A stretch of 8,529 bases of DNA from Altererythrobacter sp. (GCA_023299945.1 JALZVZ010000065.1:1-8529), one strand, 5' to 3'. Positions 1-7,238 are shown, counted from the first letter of the stretch. Program-made: numbers and translations. Notes: generated by a model from the sequence alone, not told the origin.

Positions 1-789
1 CGGCTTGCCAGCGCGGATTGTTTTGCCTCGCTCGATCTATCACGCCGTCAGGCCTTGTGGGATGCGCGCAGCCTGATTGCCGCGCCTGATCTACCATTAT
101 TCAAGGCGGCGGAAGAACGAGACGAGGGCGCAGAAAAAGCGCGCACGCAATTGCCGCAAATGCCTTTGTCAGAAGAGGTGGTGAATGATTATCAGACCAT
201 GCGATTGTCTCTAAAGGCGCATCCGATGGCGTTCCTGCGCGCTGATTTGGGCGACCGCGGTTTTATCAAGGCGTGCGATCTGCGGGAGCGCAAATATCGT
301 AGTATGGTTCAGGTCGCAGGCGTCGTTCTGATCCGGCAACGTCCAGGCAGCGCCAAGGGCGTGTGCTTCATCACGCTGGAGGATGAGACAGGCGTGGTGA
401 ACCTAGTGGTGTGGCCCGATCTGATGGAGAAGCAGCGCCGCGTTATCATGGGCGCGCGGCTGATGGAGGTGCGTGGACGGGTCGAATATGATGATGAGGT
501 GATCCATGTGATCGCGCATCACCTAACCGATGCGACAGATCGCCTGCATGCGCTCTCAGATGATATGCTGCCGATTGTGCCTGCGCGCGCGGATCACGTC
601 ACCAGTCCTTTGCCGCAATCCTTTCCAAAGGGGCGCACCATGTCGACCATGACCAGCGAGGATCGGCGGGCCAAGAAGGGCTATGACAAAACAGCGCCAA
701 CAGTTCGTGATATTATTGATGATGTGCCAGCGGTGCGGGGCCATCCGCGCGATCACCGGATTATCCCAAAGTCGCGCGATTTTCATTGA
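1..789 (+). CDS. dnaE2: Error-prone DNA polymerase DnaE2 (ImuC), C-terminal part, 5' end outside window
   Basis: The frame is open from base 1 to a TGA at 787-789 and gives 262 residues, the last quarter of a protein that is usually about 1000-1100 residues long. DnaE2 is an alpha-subunit-like C-family polymerase that works with ImuA and ImuB in damage-induced, mutagenic translesion synthesis. In the fragment, a segment around residues 58-80 (EEVVNDYQTMRLSLKAHPMAF) matches the linker typical of DnaE2. It is followed by an OB-fold at about residues 102-176 with RQRPG, FITLEDETG and NLVVWPD. The tail HPRDHRIIPKSRDFH is characteristic of DnaE2 and separates it from replicative DnaE1. The catalytic palm lies upstream and cannot be checked. 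imuA/imuB, the usual partners, would be expected upstream and are not visible. The gene runs tail-to-tail into phoB with a 12-bp gap. A TTG at 55 is only an internal codon, not a start. Confidence 0.93.
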   Translation, partial: RLASADCFASLDLSRRQALWDARSLIAAPDLPLFKAAEERDEGAEKARTQLPQMPLSEEVVNDYQTMRLSLKAHPMAFLRADLGDRGFIKACDLRERKYRSMVQVAGVVLIRQRPGSAKGVCFITLEDETGVVNLVVWPDLMEKQRRVIMGARLMEVRGRVEYDDEVIHVIAHHLTDATDRLHALSDDMLPIVPARADHVTSPLPQSFPKGRTMSTMTSEDRRAKKGYDKTAPTVRDIIDDVPAVRGHPRDHRIIPKSRDFH

Positions 790-791
790 AT

Positions 792-811
792 GGCAGCAGA
801 CTTAGACTGCC
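792..811. terminator. Weak hairpin between convergent dnaE2 and phoB ends
   Basis: GGCAG (792-796) and CTGCC (807-811) form a 5-bp inverted repeat with a 10-nt loop. It begins 3 bases after the dnaE2 stop and covers the phoB stop codon (802-804). It is the only hairpin I find between the two converging genes. Neither strand has a run of T after the stem, so it is at best a weak terminator for one or both genes, and it may be chance. Confidence 0.2.
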
Positions 812-1491
812 TCTAGAGAATATCCGGCAGAGCGCACCGTGCGGATCGGGTCGGCCGCACCCTCCACCGCAATCGCCTTGCGCAGACGACGAATATGCAC
901 ATCGACCGTGCGCAATTCGATTTCGCTGCTGGTTCCCCAAACATTGTCGAGCAATTGGCCGCGGCTAAAGACGCGTCCCGGGCTTTCCATCAAATATTGC
1001 AACAAGCGATATTCGGTTGGGCCAACTTGCAATTCTTGCCCGAGCCGCGTTACTTTATGCGCGGCCGGATCCAGCGCGATATCACCCACTGCAATCATTT
1101 CGCCTGCAAGGGCAGGGCGCACACGCCGCATAACCGCCGCAACACGGGCGAGCAGCTCGCGCGGACTAAAGGGTTTGGTAAGATAATCATCCGCACCCGT
1201 TTCCAACCCGCGTATCCGGTCATCTTCCGCCTCGCGCGCAGTCAGCATGATGATGGGCACATGGGCGGTGGTTTTATCGCGGCGCAGACGGCGACACACT
1301 TCGATCCCGCTGGTCCCTTCGATCATCCAATCAAGGACCACCAAATCGGGCGTGTCTTCGCTGGCCAAGATCAGCGCATCGTCGCCATCGGGCGTGGCGC
1401 GTATATCATAACCTTCGTTTTGGAAACGATATACCAGCAGCTCGGATAAAGCGGGGTCATCCTCGACAAGCAGTAATTTTGCGCCGGACAT
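802..1491 (-). CDS. phoB: Phosphate regulon response regulator PhoB (OmpR/PhoB family)
   Basis: The 229-residue protein has the family's usual length. Residues 1-120 are a receiver domain with the acidic pocket E10-D11-D12, phosphoacceptor D54 (VVLDWM), T84 and K106 (LTKPF). Residues about 130-229 are a winged-helix DNA-binding domain with recognition helix RTVDVHIRRLRKAI (194-207) and the C-terminal hairpin RTVRSAGYSL. When phosphorylated by PhoR, PhoB of this family binds Pho boxes and activates phosphate-starvation genes. Assignment to PhoB rather than another OmpR-type regulator rests on sequence plus the adjacent pst-phoU genes. The ATG at 1489-1491 has a good ribosome site, AAGGGG (1498-1503), 6 nt away. 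It is the last gene of the pstCABphoU run, 18 bp after phoU, so it probably lies under the Pho box upstream of pstC and autoactivates. The cognate kinase gene phoR lies at the other end of the cluster. Confidence 0.95.
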   Translation of the reverse strand: MSGAKLLLVEDDPALSELLVYRFQNEGYDIRATPDGDDALILASEDTPDLVVLDWMIEGTSGIEVCRRLRRDKTTAHVPIIMLTAREAEDDRIRGLETGADDYLTKPFSPRELLARVAAVMRRVRPALAGEMIAVGDIALDPAAHKVTRLGQELQVGPTEYRLLQYLMESPGRVFSRGQLLDNVWGTSSEIELRTVDVHIRRLRKAIAVEGAADPIRTVRSAGYSLEAV

Positions 1492-1509
1492 GGAATGCCC
1501 CTTTATGAA

Positions 1510-2175
1510 TTAATCATCGTCAGGCGGATATTCACCCGTCGCTGCATAATGCACCATTTCAGCGACATTGGTTGCATGGTCGCCAATGCGTTCCAGATTG
1601 CGTGCAACGAATAAAAGCTGCGCCGCACTGGAAATGGTTGCTGGATTTTCAACCATATAGGTCACAAGATTGCGGAAAATGCTGTTGTAGAACGCATCGA
1701 CCTTGTCATCTGTCGCAATCACTTCGAGCGCCAGATTGGCATCGCGTGCAGCGTAAGCTGTCAGCACATCATGCACCATCTCACTGGCTAGCTCGCCCAT
1801 CGCAGGTAGCAAGGTCAAAGGCTCAAACTTCTCGCTCACTTCAATGCTGCCCACACGGCGGGCGATGTTCTTTGAATAATCGCCAATCCGTTCAACCACA
1901 CCAGCGATTTTCAGCGCCGCGATCACTTCGCGCAAATCACCGGCCATTGGCGCACGCAAAGCGATCACTCGGACGGCCAGCTTATCGACTTGGGCTTCCA
2001 ACTCATCGAGCTTTTTGTCGCGGGCAACGACCTTTTCGGCTAGCTCCGTATCACCGCGCACCAGAGCGTCCAGGGCCTGTTCAATTGCAACCTCGGCCAG
2101 GCCACCCATCTCGCCGATTAAACCGCGCAGCCGGGTAATGTCCTCGTCAAAGGCTTTTACTGTATGTTCGGCCAT
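1510..2175 (-). CDS. phoU: Phosphate signalling protein PhoU
   Basis: The 221-residue all-helical protein is built of two similar three-helix bundles. Each half carries the PhoU signature: ERIGDYSKN at residues 95-103 and ERIGDHATN at 195-203, exactly 100 residues apart. In the family these acidic stretches bind metal clusters. PhoU represses Pho signalling when phosphate is plentiful by coupling the PstSCAB transporter to PhoR, acting at the inner face of the membrane. The acidic tail (EYPPDDD) is unremarkable. The start ATG shares one base with the pstB stop (TGATG, 2173-2177). A strong ribosome site, GGGAGG (2184-2189), lies inside the end of pstB, 8 nt from the ATG, which points to translational coupling. 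The product is needed with pstB, which agrees with the arrangement. Confidence 0.95.
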   Translation of the reverse strand: MAEHTVKAFDEDITRLRGLIGEMGGLAEVAIEQALDALVRGDTELAEKVVARDKKLDELEAQVDKLAVRVIALRAPMAGDLREVIAALKIAGVVERIGDYSKNIARRVGSIEVSEKFEPLTLLPAMGELASEMVHDVLTAYAARDANLALEVIATDDKVDAFYNSIFRNLVTYMVENPATISSAAQLLFVARNLERIGDHATNVAEMVHYAATGEYPPDDD

Positions 2176-2963
2176 CAGCCGTACCTCCCAGTGATATAAT
2201 CCTTAGTGCGTTGCTCGATCGGATTGGTGAAAATATCGGATGTCTTGCCATATTCGACCATCTTACCAAGGTGGAAGAAGGCCGTGCGCTGCGACACGCG
2301 GGCCGCCTGCTGCATGGAATGGGTGACGATAACAATGGCGTAACGGCCCGATAACTCGTCGATCAATTCCTCGATCTTGGCGGTGGCGATTGGGTCCAAT
2401 GCGGAGCAAGGCTCATCCATCAAGATCACCTCTGGATCGACAGCAATCGCGCGCGCAATGCACAGTCGCTGCTGCTGACCGCCCGATAAAGCCGTACCGG
2501 AATCCTGCAGCCGGTCCTTCACCTCTTCCCAAAGACCTGCGCGCCTGAGCGAGGTTTCGACAATCTCATCGAGCTGTTCTTTACCATCAGCCAGCCCGTG
2601 AATTTTCGGACCATAAGCGATGTTTTCATAGATCGATTTGGGGAAGGGATTGGGCTTTTGAAACACCATCCCGACCCGCGCCCGCAAATAGACGACATCC
2701 ATACCGGAGGCATAAATGTCTTCATTATCGAGCTCAATCGTGCCTTCAACACGCGCACTTGGGATTGTATCATTCATACGGTTCAGTGCCCGCAGAAATG
2801 TCGATTTTCCGCAGCCAGATGGACCGATAAATGCGGTCACATATTTGGACGGAATATCAATTGATATATTGTCGATAGCCTTCTTGTCGCCATAGTACAC
2901 CGAGACGTCGCTTGCGCGCATCTTTGGGTCTGTTGCGTCAAGGCCAGAATGGATGACTGTCAC
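2175..2963 (-). CDS. pstB: Phosphate ABC transporter ATP-binding protein PstB
   Basis: PstB is the ATPase subunit that drives phosphate import through PstC-PstA at the inner membrane. All nucleotide-binding motifs are intact, numbered from the start used here: Walker [10 protein letters not shown] (47-55), Q-loop VFQKPNPFP with Q102, signature LSGGQQQR (159-166), Walker [13 protein letters not shown] (179-190, catalytic E184) and switch H215. [15 protein letters not shown] and the C-terminal [10 protein letters not shown] are typical of PstB rather than other ABC ATPases. Two GTG codons stand in tandem (2964-2966 and 2961-2963). I chose the second, giving 262 residues, because it makes the classic 4-base GTGA overlap with the pstA stop and lies 5 nt from the GAGG of the ribosome site at 2967-2973. 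The first would be only 2 nt from it. The choice changes one residue only. A shorter start at an ATG about 15 codons inside would still leave the ABC core intact. Confidence 0.95.
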   Translation of the reverse strand: MTVIHSGLDATDPKMRASDVSVYYGDKKAIDNISIDIPSKYVTAFIGPSGCGKSTFLRALNRMNDTIPSARVEGTIELDNEDIYASGMDVVYLRARVGMVFQKPNPFPKSIYENIAYGPKIHGLADGKEQLDEIVETSLRRAGLWEEVKDRLQDSGTALSGGQQQRLCIARAIAVDPEVILMDEPCSALDPIATAKIEELIDELSGRYAIVIVTHSMQQAARVSQRTAFFHLGKMVEYGKTSDIFTNPIEQRTKDYITGRYG

Positions 2964-4210
2964 CACTTCCTCTCGAATCGGTTGCGTAGGTAAATTGCTA
3001 GTCCGTTCATCAATAGCAGAAATAGCAGCAGAATGATGATGGCGGCGCTGGTTCTCTCAACAAAGCCGCGGTCAATTTCGTCGGACCATAGGAAAATTTG
3101 CATTGGCAGCACGGTGGCTGGCGATGTGAAGCCGTCGGGCGGAGAGGCGATAAAGGCGCGCATGCCGATCATCAGCAGCGGCGCGGTTTCACCCAAAGCG
3201 CGGGCCATGCCGATGATGGTCCCGGTGAGAATGCCGGGTAGGGCTAGGGGCAAAACATGGTGGAACACCACTTGCACAGGGGATGCACCAATCGCCAGCG
3301 CACCATCGCGAATGGAGGGTGGCACAGCCTTAATCGCATTGCGCCCCGATATGACGATTACGGGCATCGTCATCAGCGCCAACGTCATGCCGCCGATTAG
3401 CGGGGCTGAGCGGAAATTGGGGAAGATCGACAGGAACACAGCCAGACCGAGCAAGCCAAAGATGATTGAAGGAACTGCGGCCAGATTGTTGATCGAAAGC
3501 TCAATAAAATCGGTCCAGCGGTTCTTTGGGGCGTATTCTTCAAGATAGAGCGCGGAAAGCACGCCAATGGGAAAGGCCAGCATCAGCGTGACCAACATGG
3601 TCAGCATAGAGCCTTTAAGCGCGCCCCAAATACCAACCTCTTGCGGATTGGTCGCATCCGACCGCGTCAGGAAGCCAATATCCCAATTGCGTGAAAGCTT
3701 GTCCTGCGATGCCAAATCTTGCGCAAAGGCTTGCAATTTAGGGTCGCCATCGCCGGCCAGTGCGGAGGCCAAATCTGGGCTGGCTGGCAAGGAATAGACG
3801 TGGGTTTGCTGGATCAATTGCGGGTTGGCAATTACTTCTGCAGCCACATCGCGCCATGCCTGATCGGTGATGATCCGTGCGTCGTTTTCGCCCAGTTCTT
3901 GTTCGGCATAAAACGCGACAATATCCGGAAGCCCTTGCAATTCGAGTGATTGTAATGCGCCATCAGAGGCAAGGCTATTGGCATCACCCGACAGGCCGCT
4001 TTCCGCCAAATTCATGGAGACTTCGACTTCGGCGCGCTGAAAACCGGCAATGCCATTGATCGACATATTTCCGAGGAGAAACACCAGCACAGCAACCGAA
4101 AACAGGATTGCGCCAAGGCCAGTGTATTTGAACCGGCGCTCTGCAGCGTAGCGCTTTTTTAGGCGCTTCTGGAACGCTTCTGAGCGGTTGTTGATGGCTT
4201 TATCACTCAT
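2960..4210 (-). CDS. pstA: Phosphate ABC transporter permease PstA, long alphaproteobacterial form
   Basis: One of the two membrane subunits of the phosphate importer. The protein has 416 residues, against about 300 in E. coli. A basic cytoplasmic N-terminus leads into a membrane helix at about 30-50. A hydrophilic segment at about 52-197, rich in D, E, Q and A, is then probably periplasmic; it corresponds to the N-terminal extension called DUF3333 in alphaproteobacterial PstA. The standard permease core follows, with helices near 200-222, 242-264, 272-288, 320-345 and 388-408. The cytoplasmic EAA loop that docks on PstB is [27 protein letters not shown] (301-327, given here in parts: [10 protein letters not shown], then LPLALPGI). 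The ATG at 4208-4210 lies 8 bases inside pstC. No good ribosome site is visible, so translation is probably coupled to pstC. The stop overlaps pstB by 4 bases. Confidence 0.94.
   Translation of the reverse strand: MSDKAINNRSEAFQKRLKKRYAAERRFKYTGLGAILFSVAVLVFLLGNMSINGIAGFQRAEVEVSMNLAESGLSGDANSLASDGALQSLELQGLPDIVAFYAEQELGENDARIITDQAWRDVAAEVIANPQLIQQTHVYSLPASPDLASALAGDGDPKLQAFAQDLASQDKLSRNWDIGFLTRSDATNPQEVGIWGALKGSMLTMLVTLMLAFPIGVLSALYLEEYAPKNRWTDFIELSINNLAAVPSIIFGLLGLAVFLSIFPNFRSAPLIGGMTLALMTMPVIVISGRNAIKAVPPSIRDGALAIGASPVQVVFHHVLPLALPGILTGTIIGMARALGETAPLLMIGMRAFIASPPDGFTSPATVLPMQIFLWSDEIDRGFVERTSAAIIILLLFLLLMNGLAIYLRNRFERKW
2967..2973 (-). promoter_or_regulatory. Ribosome binding site deciding the pstB start
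   Basis: AGAGGAA on the - strand, inside the last codons of pstA. Its GAGG core is 5 nt from the GTG at 2961-2963 and only 2 nt from the GTG at 2964-2966, so it favours the inner start codon. Confidence 0.55.
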
Positions 4211-5588
4211 AAGCTTCGCGGAACCGTTTTACGACGCGCAGGGCAATGAAATTCAGCCCCAAGGTCACGATGAACAAGACAAAGCCAAGCGCGTAGGCGC
4301 TGAGCGTGGCGGGATGGTCAGCACTGTTTTCACCAGTCAGCATGGCGACAATCTGAAAGGTAACCGTCGTCATCGCCTCAAACGGATTGGCGGTAAGTTT
4401 GGCCGCAGCGCCCGCGGCCATCACCACAATCATCGTCTCGCCAATCGCACGGCTAATCGCCAGCATTACGCCTGCGACAATGCCGGGCAGAGCGGCGGGA
4501 ACCAACACGCGCTTGATGGTTTCAGAAGTGGTTGCACCCATCGCTAGGCTGCCGTCGCGCATGGCGGAGGGAACAGCGGCGATGGAATCATCAGCCATGG
4601 AGGAGACAAACGGGATGATCATAACGCCCATCACAAGGCCAGCGGCCAGTGCGCTTTCGCTCGATGCATTGCTAATGCCGACCGCCACCGCTGCATCGCG
4701 GATGGCAGGGGCGACGGTGAGAGCTGCGAAATAGCCATAGACCACGGTGGGCACACCGGCGAGGATCTCCAGCGCGGGCTTCAGCCAGGCCCGAACACGT
4801 GGATTTGCATATTGGGTGAGGTAGATCGCGCTCATCAACCCTAGCGGAATAGCAACAATCATCGCGATAATCGCACCGATAAAGATCGTGCCCCAGAACA
4901 GGGGTATGGCCCCATAGCGCGAGCCATCGGGATTTTCGGCATTGCTCATCGGGTCAGGACCCCAGAACGTGCCAAACAGGAAGTCTATCGGTGATACCGA
5001 AGTAAAGAAGCGAAATGCCTCCACGACAAGGCTAGCGAAAATACCAAAGGTTGTAAGGATCGCCACCAAGGATGCGAGCAGCAGAACGCCCATGATAACA
5101 CGTTCAACACGAGTGCGCGCAGTAAAGTCGGGCTTGATCCGCAAGAAGGCCCATGCACCCCCCACAAAGGCGATCAGCAGGGACAACACGAGACCGATCA
5201 TATTGTAGCGCGACATTGCCTCGCGGAACGGCTCGATCAAGGCCCGGGCATCTGGATTGAATACAGCGGTTGCCCGTCCGCTTGCCACTGCGCTCGCTTC
5301 GGACATGATTACATCGCGCTGAAAGCTGGTTTCGGGCAATTGTTCAGCTGCAGATGATGCCAGCACCGACATATTGACCAATTGCGGTGAAGCAATCGAC
5401 CAAAATGCCGCAAACAATATCACGGGCAGCGCAATCCAAATCGCTACATACCAACCATGATAATTGGGCCGCGCAGTAAGGCGTTTGACACTCTCATCCT
5501 TTTGAAAGCTCCATGCCTTTGCACGGCCAGCCAGCCAACCGGCCAGACCAAGCCCCAAGGCTATCAAGATGAGAGTGACAGGCGTCAT
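4203..5588 (-). CDS. pstC: Phosphate ABC transporter permease PstC, long form
   Basis: The partner permease of PstA; together they form the phosphate channel. It has 461 residues against about 320 in E. coli. The extra part is N-terminal: a helix at about 3-20, a second at 47-66, a probably periplasmic stretch at about 68-128, and a third helix at 130-149, consistent with the PstC N-terminal domain DUF3708. The permease core follows from about 164, with PALEILAGVPTVVYGY (271-286) and an EAA loop from RDGSLAMGAT (344-353) to PAALPGI (364-370). The ATG is the only start before an in-frame stop at 5610-5612, but I see no good ribosome site for it. It is the first gene after the Pho box (5673-5690) and so probably the first of the phosphate-induced transcript. 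pstS, normally ahead of pstC in enterobacteria, is absent here. Confidence 0.94.
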   Translation of the reverse strand: MTPVTLILIALGLGLAGWLAGRAKAWSFQKDESVKRLTARPNYHGWYVAIWIALPVILFAAFWSIASPQLVNMSVLASSAAEQLPETSFQRDVIMSEASAVASGRATAVFNPDARALIEPFREAMSRYNMIGLVLSLLIAFVGGAWAFLRIKPDFTARTRVERVIMGVLLLASLVAILTTFGIFASLVVEAFRFFTSVSPIDFLFGTFWGPDPMSNAENPDGSRYGAIPLFWGTIFIGAIIAMIVAIPLGLMSAIYLTQYANPRVRAWLKPALEILAGVPTVVYGYFAALTVAPAIRDAAVAVGISNASSESALAAGLVMGVMIIPFVSSMADDSIAAVPSAMRDGSLAMGATTSETIKRVLVPAALPGIVAGVMLAISRAIGETMIVVMAAGAAAKLTANPFEAMTTVTFQIVAMLTGENSADHPATLSAYALGFVLFIVTLGLNFIALRVVKRFREAYE

Positions 5589-5672
5589 TATGTGCGCTGC
5601 GGCTTTCGTTTAGAAAAATATCGAATCATCGGGTTGTTTGATCCCCAACATGCATTGCGATGAAGCGTGAAT

Positions 5673-5690
5673 GCGACACTATTGTGACAG
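5673..5690 (-). promoter_or_regulatory. Pho box (PhoB binding site) upstream of pstC
   Basis: On the - strand this reads CTGTCAC-AATA-GTGTCGC: two 7-base units separated by 4 A/T bases, the 7-4-7 layout of PhoB sites (E. coli consensus CTGTCAT-AAAT-CTGTCAC). The first unit matches the consensus at 6 of 7 positions and the second at 5 of 7. It faces pstC, lies 84 bp before its ATG, and starts 6 bases after the phoR stop codon. PhoB normally replaces -35 recognition, but I see no convincing -10 at the expected distance. A third 11-base-spaced unit (ACGCTTC) does not match. The site predicts induction of pstCAB-phoU-phoB under phosphate limitation. Confidence 0.75.
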
Positions 5691-5696
5691 CGTTTG

Positions 5697-6977
5697 CTAA
5701 ACGGCTTTTGAGCTGGGCAGAGAAGGCGCATGATTGTCAGCATTGGTTTGCGTGTCGTCCCCATCATCCTTCCCCTTCGTATCCGCATCCAAGTCAGTAT
5801 TCGCTGAGGCAAGCGGTATGCGAACAATTATGCTCGTCCCTTTGCCCACTTCGCTTTCAATGTCGAGGTGTCCGCGGTGACGCTCCACAATGTGCTTCAC
5901 AATCGCTAGGCCAAGTCCTGTGCCACCAGAGGCTCTGCTGCGGCCTGGATCGGTGCGGTAAAACCGGCGAGTGAGGTGAGGGATGTGTTGCGGGCTGATC
6001 CCATCGCCCTGATCTGTAACCGTTAGACGAGCGTGATCGGCGCGCCCCAGCGCCAGCTCCGCCACGACCGGCGTATCGTCATAGCCATACTTAAACGCGT
6101 TCTCGACAAGATTGCGGACCAATTGTTCTATCTGCTGGCGGTTGCCTTTGATCGAAAGCTCCTTTTTAAGCACAAGGATCAATCGGTCCGCGCGCTCCGA
6201 TCCTGCGGCATCGCGGGCAGCGCGTTCAATAATAGCGCTCAGGTTGATGGGATCTTCGGGTTGGTCGTGCTTTTCCGCCTCGACCCGAGACAATGACATA
6301 AGATCATTGACTAGGTTCTGCATCCGCGTCGCTTCGCGCTGGATTGTGCCAAGGAATTTCTGCGATGTTTTGGTGTCGAGTTTTTCATCGCCTTCGCTCA
6401 ACGTTTCGACATAGCCTATTATGGAGGCTAGCGGCGTGCGCAATTCATGGCTGGCATTGGCGACGAAATCGGTATGGGCGCGGCTGATATCCGCCTCGCC
6501 TGTTTTGTTGATCAATTCCAGTACAGCCAAACCAGAATCAATTGTCTGAACATTTAGCTGCCAAATATCGCGCCGGCGCACCAACCCGCGCGCAGTCGCC
6601 GAGCCATTGCGGCCCCGATTGATAAGTTCAATGGCAGCAGGTTGACGGAAAACCAGACGCGGGTCTTGGCCTACAATATGCTTGCCCAATATTGATCGCG
6701 CGGCGCGATTGGCTGAGGCAATGGTGTTATTTTCTGTCACAAGCAAAGGCGTAGAAGCTCGCTCGATCAAGGGCTTCATATTCGCACTGGTGAAGGGGCG
6801 CTGCTTTTTACGGGCGGGTAGCTCAGGCGGCTTTGAGGACGCCAAAACCAGTGATCCCATCCACATGATGAACACCGCAATGGCTAGGCCAAATCCGCTG
6901 CCTGTTGAAAGCAATACGATAAAGGTCACAAAGGCCAGCAAAGTGCCGACGAGGGGGATCTGATGGCCGTTTAACAT
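5697..6977 (-). CDS. phoR: Phosphate regulon sensor histidine kinase PhoR
   Basis: The 426-residue membrane kinase partners PhoB. Two membrane helices at about 9-25 and 29-47 are joined by a very short loop, so there is no periplasmic sensor domain, as expected for a kinase that reads the Pst/PhoU state. A PAS-like region spans about 70-160 (LLVTENNTIASANRAA). The dimerisation helix carries FVANASHELRTPL with phosphoacceptor H177. The ATPase domain has the N box (LVENAFKYG, N293), G1 (TDQGDGI, D322), the F box (RRFYRTD) and G2 (GGTGLGLAIV, 351-360), all intact. After the kinase fold (ending near 390) comes a 36-residue hydrophilic tail with eight Asp, probably disordered. The ATG at 6975-6977 has GGAGAG (6980-6985) close upstream. 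phoR precedes pstC by 108 bp on the same strand but lies outside the Pho box found there. Confidence 0.93.
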   Translation of the reverse strand: MLNGHQIPLVGTLLAFVTFIVLLSTGSGFGLAIAVFIMWMGSLVLASSKPPELPARKKQRPFTSANMKPLIERASTPLLVTENNTIASANRAARSILGKHIVGQDPRLVFRQPAAIELINRGRNGSATARGLVRRRDIWQLNVQTIDSGLAVLELINKTGEADISRAHTDFVANASHELRTPLASIIGYVETLSEGDEKLDTKTSQKFLGTIQREATRMQNLVNDLMSLSRVEAEKHDQPEDPINLSAIIERAARDAAGSERADRLILVLKKELSIKGNRQQIEQLVRNLVENAFKYGYDDTPVVAELALGRADHARLTVTDQGDGISPQHIPHLTRRFYRTDPGRSRASGGTGLGLAIVKHIVERHRGHLDIESEVGKGTSIIVRIPLASANTDLDADTKGKDDGDDTQTNADNHAPSLPSSKAV

Positions 6978-7113
6978 CGCTCTCCAGCCATATCAGACGC
7001 GCAAGCCGTGGGAAGCCCGCACACAAGTAAAATTGCGTATGGCTTGGGGACAAGGGAAATCGCGCCGAGCGCAATGGCCAAACACACGTCACCAATCAAT
7101 TTAAATAGAGAGT
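6978..7113 (-). other. Intergenic region between tRNA-Glu and phoR
   Basis: These 136 bp lie downstream of the tRNA and upstream of phoR. They should hold a tRNA 3' trailer or terminator and a phoR promoter, unless phoR is read from the tRNA promoter. Apart from the inverted repeat beside the tRNA (7088-7120) and the phoR ribosome site, I find no convincing -35/-10 pair and no Pho box. Confidence 0.4.
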
Positions 7114-7120
7114 TGGTGAC
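7088..7120 (-). repeat. 8-bp inverted repeat joining the tRNA-Glu 3' end and its trailer
   Basis: GTCACCAA (7088-7095) and TTGGTGAC (7113-7120) are perfect inverted copies 17 nt apart. One arm is the last bases of the tRNA acceptor strand plus the encoded CCA. On the tRNA strand the downstream arm is followed by GTGTGTTT, which is only mildly T-rich. It could be a weak terminator or a trailer hairpin that competes with the acceptor stem, or it may be chance. Confidence 0.5.
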
Positions 7121-7188
7121 CCCTACGGGAATCGAACCCGTGTTTCAGCCGTGAAAGGGCCGCGTCCTAACCGCTAGACGAAGGGGCC
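7114..7188 (-). tRNA. tRNA-Glu, anticodon UUC
   Basis: The full cloverleaf can be drawn on the - strand. The acceptor stem GGCCCCT pairs with AGGGGTC, with one G-U pair. The D arm contains TAGCGGTTAGGA. The anticodon stem CGGCC/GGCTG holds loop CTTTCAC with anticodon TTC. The T arm is ACGGG-TTCGATT-CCCGT. The discriminator is A and CCA is encoded (7114-7116), giving 75 nt in all. It decodes GAA and, by wobble, GAG. It lies between recJ and phoR and has its own likely promoter 22 bp upstream. No integration-site duplication is visible within the window. Confidence 0.97.
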
Positions 7189-7209
7189 ACTCGCTAGAGC
7201 GAGAGCGGG

Positions 7210-7238
7210 CCAATAAGCGGGGTTTGAGAATCGGTCAA
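7210..7238 (-). promoter_or_regulatory. Likely sigma70-type promoter of tRNA-Glu
   Basis: On the - strand, TTGACC (7233-7238) is followed after 17 bases by TATTGG (7210-7215). The -35 matches consensus at 5 of 6 positions, the -10 is weaker, and the spacing is ideal. Initiation would fall about 15 bases before the mature tRNA. It lies in the 63-bp gap after recJ, just where a tRNA promoter is needed. Confidence 0.55.

Noticed and set aside
895..1449. 184-codon open frame on the + strand opposite phoB
   Set aside because: It lies wholly antisense to a clear phoB, has no recognisable domain, and its composition fits a shadow frame of a moderately GC-rich gene.
1572..2138. 188-codon open frame on the + strand opposite phoU
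   Set aside because: Antisense to phoU; its translation is rich in R, H, P and C with no domain, as expected of a shadow frame.
5691..5703. CGTTT-GCT-AAACG inverted repeat at the phoR stop, as a phoR terminator
   Set aside because: Only 5 bp with a 3-nt loop, low GC and no T tract; too weak to call.
5588..5827. 79-codon open frame on the - strand spanning the phoR end and the phoR-pstC gap
   Set aside because: Out of frame over the phoR C-terminus and across the Pho box, with no recognisable product.
7025..7053. TTGTCC-N17-TTACTT as a phoR promoter
   Set aside because: The -10 matches consensus at only two positions; such pairs occur by chance in this base composition.
7190..7203. CTCGC-TAGA-GCGAG hairpin just before tRNA-Glu
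   Set aside because: A 5-bp stem in a short tRNA leader; it could aid 5' processing, but nothing in the sequence distinguishes it from chance.
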